In this document: one piece after another, positions 6,297-9,609 of the stretch
Layout: the number at the start of each line of letters is the position of its first letter
How positions within the stretch are numbered: the first letter of the stretch is position 1
DNA from: Paracoccaceae bacterium
GTDB taxonomy: Bacteria; Pseudomonadota; Alphaproteobacteria; Rhodobacterales; Rhodobacteraceae
Direction: 5' to 3'
NCBI GenBank assembly: GCA_015485015.1
Contig: WFUK01000368.1
Location: 1 to 9,609 of the forward strand
Length of the DNA: 9,609 bases
Made by a program: the position numbers and the translations under genes
The notes under the pieces: generated by a model
Seen by the model: the letters and a program-made list of their open reading frames with translations, nothing else
Told to the model about the DNA's origin: nothing
The model's database searches: none

Positions 6297-7331
6297 ATGA
6301 CAACGAACAGACGTAATTTTCTGATCAAGGGCGGCCTGGCTGGCGCGGCGACTCTCGCTGCACCCGCCGTGCATGCCCAATCGGTCATCAAATGGCGCTT
6401 GCAAACCTATGCCGGGCCAGCTTTGGCCGAGCAAGTGGTGCAACCCATGGTCAACGCGTTTAACAAAATCGCCGAAGGCCAGATGGAGATCGAGCTTTAT
6501 ACCGCTGACCAGCTTGTGCCTACGGGCGAGCTTTTCCGCGCCATGCAGCGCGGCACCATTGATATGGTGCAGTCCGATGATGACTCCATGGCCTCCCCGA
6601 CCGAGGTGACGGTGTTTGGCGGCTATTTCCCGTTTGCGTCGCGCTATTCGCTCGATGTGCCTGTGCTTTACAACCAGTATGGCCTCGGCAAAATCTGGGA
6701 AGAAGAATATGCCAAGGTCGGCGTGCAGTGGATCTCCGCTGGCTCGTGGGACCCGTGCCACTTCAACACCAAAGAGCCGATCCGCTCGCTGGATGATTTC
6801 AAGGGCAAGCGCATCTTCACCTTCCCGACCGCTGGCCGCTTCATGGAGCAATTCGGCATGATTCCGGTATCGCTACCGTGGGAAGATATCGAGGTTGCGG
6901 TGCAAACCGGCGAGCTTGACGGCATCGGCTGGTCCGGCATCACCGAGGATTATACCGTTGGCTGGTCCAAGGTGACCGATTATTTCCTGACCAACAACAT
7001 CTCGGGCGCATGGGCCGGGTCCTTCTTTGCCAACCAAGAGCGCTGGAATGAAATTCCGGAGCATCTGCGCGAGCTGCTGAAAGTGGTGACCGATTCCTCG
7101 CATTACCGCCGCCAGTGGTGGTATTGGGGTGGTGAGGCCGACCTGCGGGTAAACGGCACCGATATGGAGCTGACCTCGATTCCTGACGAAGAGTGGAAAA
7201 CCGTCGAAGACGCCGCACGGGTGTTCTGGGACGAAATCGCCGCCGAGTCAGAAACCAAGGCCAAGGTTGTTCAGATCTTCAAGGATTATAATGATGTGAT
7301 GAACAAAGCCGGCAAGCCTTACCGCTACTAA
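6297..7331 (+). CDS. TRAP transporter periplasmic solute-binding protein (DctP family)
   Basis: Periplasmic receptor that delivers solute to the two TRAP permeases. It has 344 residues, with a Tat-type signal (NRRNFLIKG at 4-12), a hydrophobic stretch at about 12-24 and probable cleavage after VHA (residue 27). The mature protein shows the DctP-family layout: KWRLQTYAGPALAEQ at 32-46, MQRGTIDMVQSD at 83-94, FKGKRIFTFPTAGRFMEQFG at 168-187, PWEDIEVAVQTGELDGIGW at 194-212. In most family members an arginine follows GxKI in the third block and holds the ligand carboxylate; by eye this position is Phe174 here, with Arg172 and Arg181 nearby. AAGGA lies 9 nt before the ATG. It is fourth in the operon, 57 nt after the large permease gene. 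Ligand unknown; an organic acid is the family default. Confidence 0.93.
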   Translation: MTTNRRNFLIKGGLAGAATLAAPAVHAQSVIKWRLQTYAGPALAEQVVQPMVNAFNKIAEGQMEIELYTADQLVPTGELFRAMQRGTIDMVQSDDDSMASPTEVTVFGGYFPFASRYSLDVPVLYNQYGLGKIWEEEYAKVGVQWISAGSWDPCHFNTKEPIRSLDDFKGKRIFTFPTAGRFMEQFGMIPVSLPWEDIEVAVQTGELDGIGWSGITEDYTVGWSKVTDYFLTNNISGAWAGSFFANQERWNEIPEHLRELLKVVTDSSHYRRQWWYWGGEADLRVNGTDMELTSIPDEEWKTVEDAARVFWDEIAAESETKAKVVQIFKDYNDVMNKAGKPYRY

Positions 7332-7347
7332 CGGGCTTGGGAAAGGC

Positions 7348-7390
7348 TCTGAAAACACGCTCAAGCGAAGCGAGAGACCGTGTTTTCAGA
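7348..7390 (+). promoter_or_regulatory. Long perfect inverted repeat between binding-protein and ligase genes
   Basis: TCTGAAAACACG at 7348-7359 is exactly inverted as CGTGTTTTCAGA at 7379-7390, a 12-bp stem with a 19-nt loop that can pair weakly inside. It starts 16 nt after the stop of the binding-protein gene. No U-tract follows, so simple Rho-independent termination is unlikely. It could protect the upstream mRNA 3' end, attenuate read-through into the ligase gene, or be a copy of a dispersed repeat. It also overlaps the ATG at 7380, which argues against that codon being the ligase start. Confidence 0.6.
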
Positions 7391-7423
7391 TTCCCCCCTT
7401 ACCCGAAACACTATAAGATATGC

Positions 7424-7445
7424 CGCGGGCAGTGCGCTGCCCGCG
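7424..7445 (+). promoter_or_regulatory. GC-rich hairpin in the leader of the ligase gene
   Basis: CGCGGGCAG (7424-7432) pairs perfectly with CTGCCCGCG (7437-7445) around a TGCG tetraloop. It ends 30 nt before the ligase ATG. A -10-like TATAAG at 7412-7417 lies just upstream but has no good -35, so an internal promoter whose transcript begins with this hairpin is possible but weakly supported. No U-tract follows. Confidence 0.5.
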
Positions 7446-7475
7446 ACTCACCTGAATTTCAAACGAGGCTCACCG

Positions 7476-8834
7476 ATGGCTGGCAATCTATCCCTGAACG
7501 ATCTGAAAACATCCGTTGAAAACGGCGCGATAGACACCGTGCTGACCTGCATCGTGGATATGCAAGGCCGCCTGATGGGCAAGCGCTTCCTTGCGCAGCA
7601 CTTCGTGGATGGCGGCTATGAGGAGACCCATTGCTGCAATTACCTGCTGGCGACCGACCTTGAAATGGGCACGCCGGACGGCTTTGCCTCTACCAATTGG
7701 GAAAGCGGCTATGGTGATTACATCATGAAGCCGGACCTTTCCACCCTGCGCATTGTGCCGTGGCTCGAAGGCACGGCGATGGTGCTGTGCGATGTGCTGG
7801 ACCACCACAACACCCCGATCCCGCATTCCCCCCGCGCCATGCTGAAAAAGCAGATCGCCAAGCTGGCGGATATGGGCTTTGATCCGATCATGGCCACCGA
7901 ACTTGAGTTTTTTATCTTTGAGCAAAGCTTTGACGAAATCCGCAAATCCGGCTTTCGCGCGCTAAACCCGATCTCGGGTTATAATGAAGATTACCACATT
8001 TTCCAGACCACCAAAGAAGAGCCTATCATGCGGCCAATCCGCAATCATCTTTATGCCGCCGGCATCCCCGTTGAGGGCAGTAAGGGCGAGGCAGAGGCTG
8101 GCCAGGAAGAGCTGAATATCAAATATGCCGAGGCGCTGGACACGGCGGATAACCACTCCATCGCCAAGCACGCCATCAAGGAAATCGCATGGCAGCAAGG
8201 CCACGCCGTTACGTTTTTGCCCAAATGGGACCACACCAAGGTTGGCTCCAGCAGCCACGTGCATCAATCCCTCTGGAAAGACGGCAAGCCCGCGTTTTTT
8301 GACGATGCAGACCCGCTCGGCATGTCTGACCTGATGAAAGCCTACATGGCGGGCCTGCTGAAATACGCGCCCGACTACATGTATTTCCTCGCGCCTTACG
8401 TGAACAGCTACAAGCGCTTCCAAAAAGGCACCTTCGCCCCCACCCGCGCCATCTGGTCGGTCGATAATCGCACCGCAGGCTTCCGCCTATGTGCCGCTGG
8501 CAGCAAATCCGTGCGGGTAGAATGCCGCATTCCCGGCTCCGATATGAACCCTTATCTGGCCATGGCCGCCATGCTGGCGGCGGGCATCAAGGGCATCGAG
8601 GAAGGCCTCGCGCTCTCCGAGCCAACCGTGGGCGACGCCTATAAAGGCGACGGGGCCGAAATGCCGCAAAACCTGCGCGATGCGATGGCCACGCTAAGCG
8701 GCTCTGCCATGCTGCGCGAAGCTTTGGGCGACGATGTTATCACCCACTACACCCGCGCGGCGGAGTGGGAGTTGGAAGAATTTGACCGTGTGGTAACCGA
8801 TTGGGAAATTGCACGCGGCTTTGAACGGGCCTAG
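7476..8834 (+). CDS. Glutamine-synthetase-like gamma-glutamyl ligase (GlnT/PuuA type)
   Basis: Cytoplasmic ATP-dependent ligase of the glutamine synthetase superfamily that joins the gamma-carboxylate of glutamate to ammonia or an amine. The start at ATG 7476 has GAGG seven bases upstream and gives 452 residues; the frame is open to ATG 7380, but that codon sits inside a hairpin. Active-site motifs are intact: VDMQGRLMGKR at 27-37 (ammonium/amine site region), TELEFFIF at 141-148 (metal Glu142/Glu144), Glu205 and Glu212 around AGQEE, SSHVHQSLW at 259-267 (His261), NSYKRF at 310-315, DNRTAGFR at 330-337, RVECRIPGSDMNPYL at 347-361. The tyrosine region adenylylated in GlnA appears absent near 388-400. 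Together with the transporter and regulator this suggests amine or amino-acid catabolism (as PuuA, gamma-glutamylmethylamide synthetase or similar) rather than ammonia assimilation. The acceptor amine cannot be told. It is last in the visible operon. Confidence 0.88.
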   Translation: MAGNLSLNDLKTSVENGAIDTVLTCIVDMQGRLMGKRFLAQHFVDGGYEETHCCNYLLATDLEMGTPDGFASTNWESGYGDYIMKPDLSTLRIVPWLEGTAMVLCDVLDHHNTPIPHSPRAMLKKQIAKLADMGFDPIMATELEFFIFEQSFDEIRKSGFRALNPISGYNEDYHIFQTTKEEPIMRPIRNHLYAAGIPVEGSKGEAEAGQEELNIKYAEALDTADNHSIAKHAIKEIAWQQGHAVTFLPKWDHTKVGSSSHVHQSLWKDGKPAFFDDADPLGMSDLMKAYMAGLLKYAPDYMYFLAPYVNSYKRFQKGTFAPTRAIWSVDNRTAGFRLCAAGSKSVRVECRIPGSDMNPYLAMAAMLAAGIKGIEEGLALSEPTVGDAYKGDGAEMPQNLRDAMATLSGSAMLREALGDDVITHYTRAAEWELEEFDRVVTDWEIARGFERA

Positions 8835-8838
8835 AAAT

Positions 8839-8876
8839 ATAGTAACTGTGTAACTATTGACATAGGTAGTTACTAT
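8839..8876. repeat. Nested inverted repeats (candidate toxin-antitoxin operator)
   Basis: ATAGTAACT (8839-8847) is exactly inverted as AGTTACTAT (8868-8876). Inside it, GTAACTA (8850-8856) is inverted as TAGTTAC (8867-8873), leaving a 10-bp spacer that contains the -35 hexamer TTGACA. Thus three GTAACT half-sites, two direct and one inverted, surround a promoter element. This is the arrangement expected for an autorepressed toxin-antitoxin operon. Confidence 0.65.
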
Positions 8877-8885
8877 TGGTAGATG
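8857..8885 (+). promoter_or_regulatory. Candidate toxin-antitoxin promoter
   Basis: TTGACA at 8857-8862 is a perfect -35 hexamer. After 17 bp comes TAGATG at 8880-8885, only a 3/6 match to the -10 consensus. The predicted transcript would start near 8892, about 20 nt before the antitoxin ATG. The -35 is embedded in the inverted repeats at 8839-8876. Confidence 0.5.
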
Positions 8886-8911
8886 TTAGGCATCAACCAA
8901 AGGATTAAAGC

Positions 8912-9316
8912 ATGAGTAAAACACAGACAAAATACGAACCCCTAAAAAACCACCTCGCCAGCAAGGGGTTTTCTGAGATTCCAATGCGGTTTTCCGACAT
9001 CGAATCCATTATTGACAATAGCCTGCCGCCCTCGGCCCGCAAACATCGTGCCTGGTGGAGTAACAACCCAAGCAACAGTGTTATTACTTTTGCTTGGCTC
9101 AATGCAGGCTATAAAACCGCGCAAGTTGACTTGACGGACGAAAAGCTCGTTTTTGTGCGAGATAATGCACTGACGCCGACGCCATCACCTACGCAATACC
9201 ACCCAATTTTTGGCTGCATGAAAGGCAGCGTAACCATTCCTGATGATCTAGACCTCACGGAACCCGCTATGCCCGAGTGGGGCGATATTGCAGCGCAAGC
9301 GAGGCTCTCTGAATGA
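8912..9316 (+). CDS. Probable antitoxin with an unusual N-terminal domain
   Basis: Protein of 134 residues, start supported by AAAGGA seven bases before the ATG. Two parts are visible. Residues about 8-85 form a small domain with YEPLKNHL (8-15), FSDIESIIDNSLPPSARKH (27-45), AWWSNN (47-52) and TFAWLNAGY (59-67), continuing to DEKLVFVR (76-83). This resembles a domain I recall as DUF7662, of unknown function. Residues about 97-134, HPIFGCMKGSVTIPDDLDL then PEWGDIA, look like the flexible toxin-binding tail of VapB/Phd-type antitoxins. No AbrB, Phd/YefM or ribbon-helix-helix fold is recognisable in front of the tail. Its stop overlaps the PIN toxin start in ATGA. Inferred role: neutralise the toxin and, with it, repress the promoter at 8839-8885. 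Base composition is more AT-rich than the operon before it, consistent with acquisition as a cassette. Confidence 0.7.
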   Translation: MSKTQTKYEPLKNHLASKGFSEIPMRFSDIESIIDNSLPPSARKHRAWWSNNPSNSVITFAWLNAGYKTAQVDLTDEKLVFVRDNALTPTPSPTQYHPIFGCMKGSVTIPDDLDLTEPAMPEWGDIAAQARLSE

Positions 9317-9609
9317 GCCAGCTTCTTCTTGATACATGCGCTGTCCTTTGGCTGGGAAATGGCGATAAAATCGCCTCGGTCGCGATGGAACAGTTGAACC
9401 AGAACCATGCGGATAATACGCCTGTTTTTGTGTCAGCCTTCTCGGCGTGGGAAATTGGAAATCTGGTGTCTCTCAACCGGCTCCGTCTCTCTCAACCGCC
9501 TGAAAAATGGTTTGATAACTTCCGCCAAAATGGAAATGTCGAACTCGCGCCGCTCCCGCCTGATGTGCTGGTCGCCTCGTCATTCTTACCCGAGATTCAA
9601 CACAAAGAC
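9313..9609 (+). CDS. VapC-like PIN-domain toxin (3' partial)
   Basis: The first 99 codons of a PIN-domain ribonuclease are present; the gene runs past the window end. It begins MSQLLLDTCAVLWL with catalytic Asp7, followed by VFVSAFSAWEIGNL at 38-51 (Glu47 is the second acidic residue) and LNRLRLSQPP at 54-63, the pattern of VapC proteins of the Sll0205-like group. The visible end, FLPEIQHKD (91-99), matches the family block LPxxHxDPxDR, so Asp99 is probably the third acidic residue and the DR lies just outside. Homologues are about 125-135 residues, so roughly 30 are missing. The ATGA overlap with the antitoxin gene implies translational coupling. Expected action: cleavage of RNA when released from the antitoxin; the exact RNA target is unknown. 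Confidence 0.88.
   Translation, partial: MSQLLLDTCAVLWLGNGDKIASVAMEQLNQNHADNTPVFVSAFSAWEIGNLVSLNRLRLSQPPEKWFDNFRQNGNVELAPLPPDVLVASSFLPEIQHKD

Noticed and set aside
6078..6851. 257-residue minus-strand frame across the large permease and binding-protein genes
   Set aside because: It crosses two strongly supported plus-strand genes and their intergenic hairpin, with no recognisable domain.
7380..7475. Ligase start at ATG 7380
   Set aside because: That ATG lies in the arm of a perfect inverted repeat and has no ribosome-binding site; ATG 7476 has GAGG at the right distance and begins the conserved sequence.
8832..8911. Insertion-site scar or mobile-element end between ligase and toxin-antitoxin genes
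   Set aside because: The inverted repeats surround a promoter -35 box and fit an operator; there is no transposase, target-site duplication or attachment-site pattern.
1..9609. tRNA, rRNA, CRISPR array or riboswitch
   Set aside because: No cloverleaf, conserved rRNA block, regularly spaced repeats or recognisable aptamer was seen by eye; nearly all of the window is coding.

Overview
The window looks like chromosomal DNA of an alphaproteobacterium, most likely Rhodobacteraceae (Roseobacter group). The coding is dense and GC-rich, the TRAP genes and the MurR/RpiR regulator are of types common in that group, and a CtrA-type TTAACCAT motif sits in front of a comM homologue. The assignment rests on gene content and motifs only; there is no rRNA or other phylogenetic marker.

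Layout, left to right. (1) 2-880 (+): 3' part of an HSL-family alpha/beta hydrolase whose start lies left of the window. (2) 862-2382 (-): ComM/YifB AAA+ ATPase, convergent with the hydrolase and overlapping it by 19 bp. In front of it is a perfect 13-bp inverted repeat carrying two TTAACCAT half-sites, one of which forms a near-complete CtrA box. (3) 2430-3302 (-): MurR/RpiR-family regulator, divergent from (4). (4) 3398-8834 (+): an apparent five-gene catabolic/transport operon made of an N-formylglutamate amidohydrolase-family enzyme, TRAP small permease (dctQ-type), TRAP large permease (dctM-type), a Tat-exported TRAP binding protein (dctP-type) and a glutamine-synthetase-like gamma-glutamyl ligase. 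Spacing is tight (13-nt overlap, 1-nt overlap, 57 nt, 144 nt). Stem-loops lie before dctP and, more strikingly, before the ligase gene. (5) 8912-9609 (+): a visibly more AT-rich toxin-antitoxin pair, an antitoxin-like protein with an unusual N-terminal domain and a VapC-like PIN toxin cut by the window edge, behind a promoter with nested inverted repeats.

How they may work together: the regulator probably senses a sugar-phosphate-like or other small ligand through its SIS domain and controls the divergent operon. The TRAP proteins import an organic acid or amine-containing solute, the ligase gamma-glutamylates an amine, and the amidohydrolase removes an N-acyl group. The substrate cannot be read from sequence.

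The least ordinary items are the toxin-antitoxin pair with its non-standard antitoxin domain, a 15-nt element shared (13/15) between the operon promoter and the toxin-antitoxin promoter, and the CtrA-like repeat in front of comM. No tRNA, rRNA, CRISPR array, insertion sequence or replication origin was seen. No gene-free stretch exceeds 144 bases.
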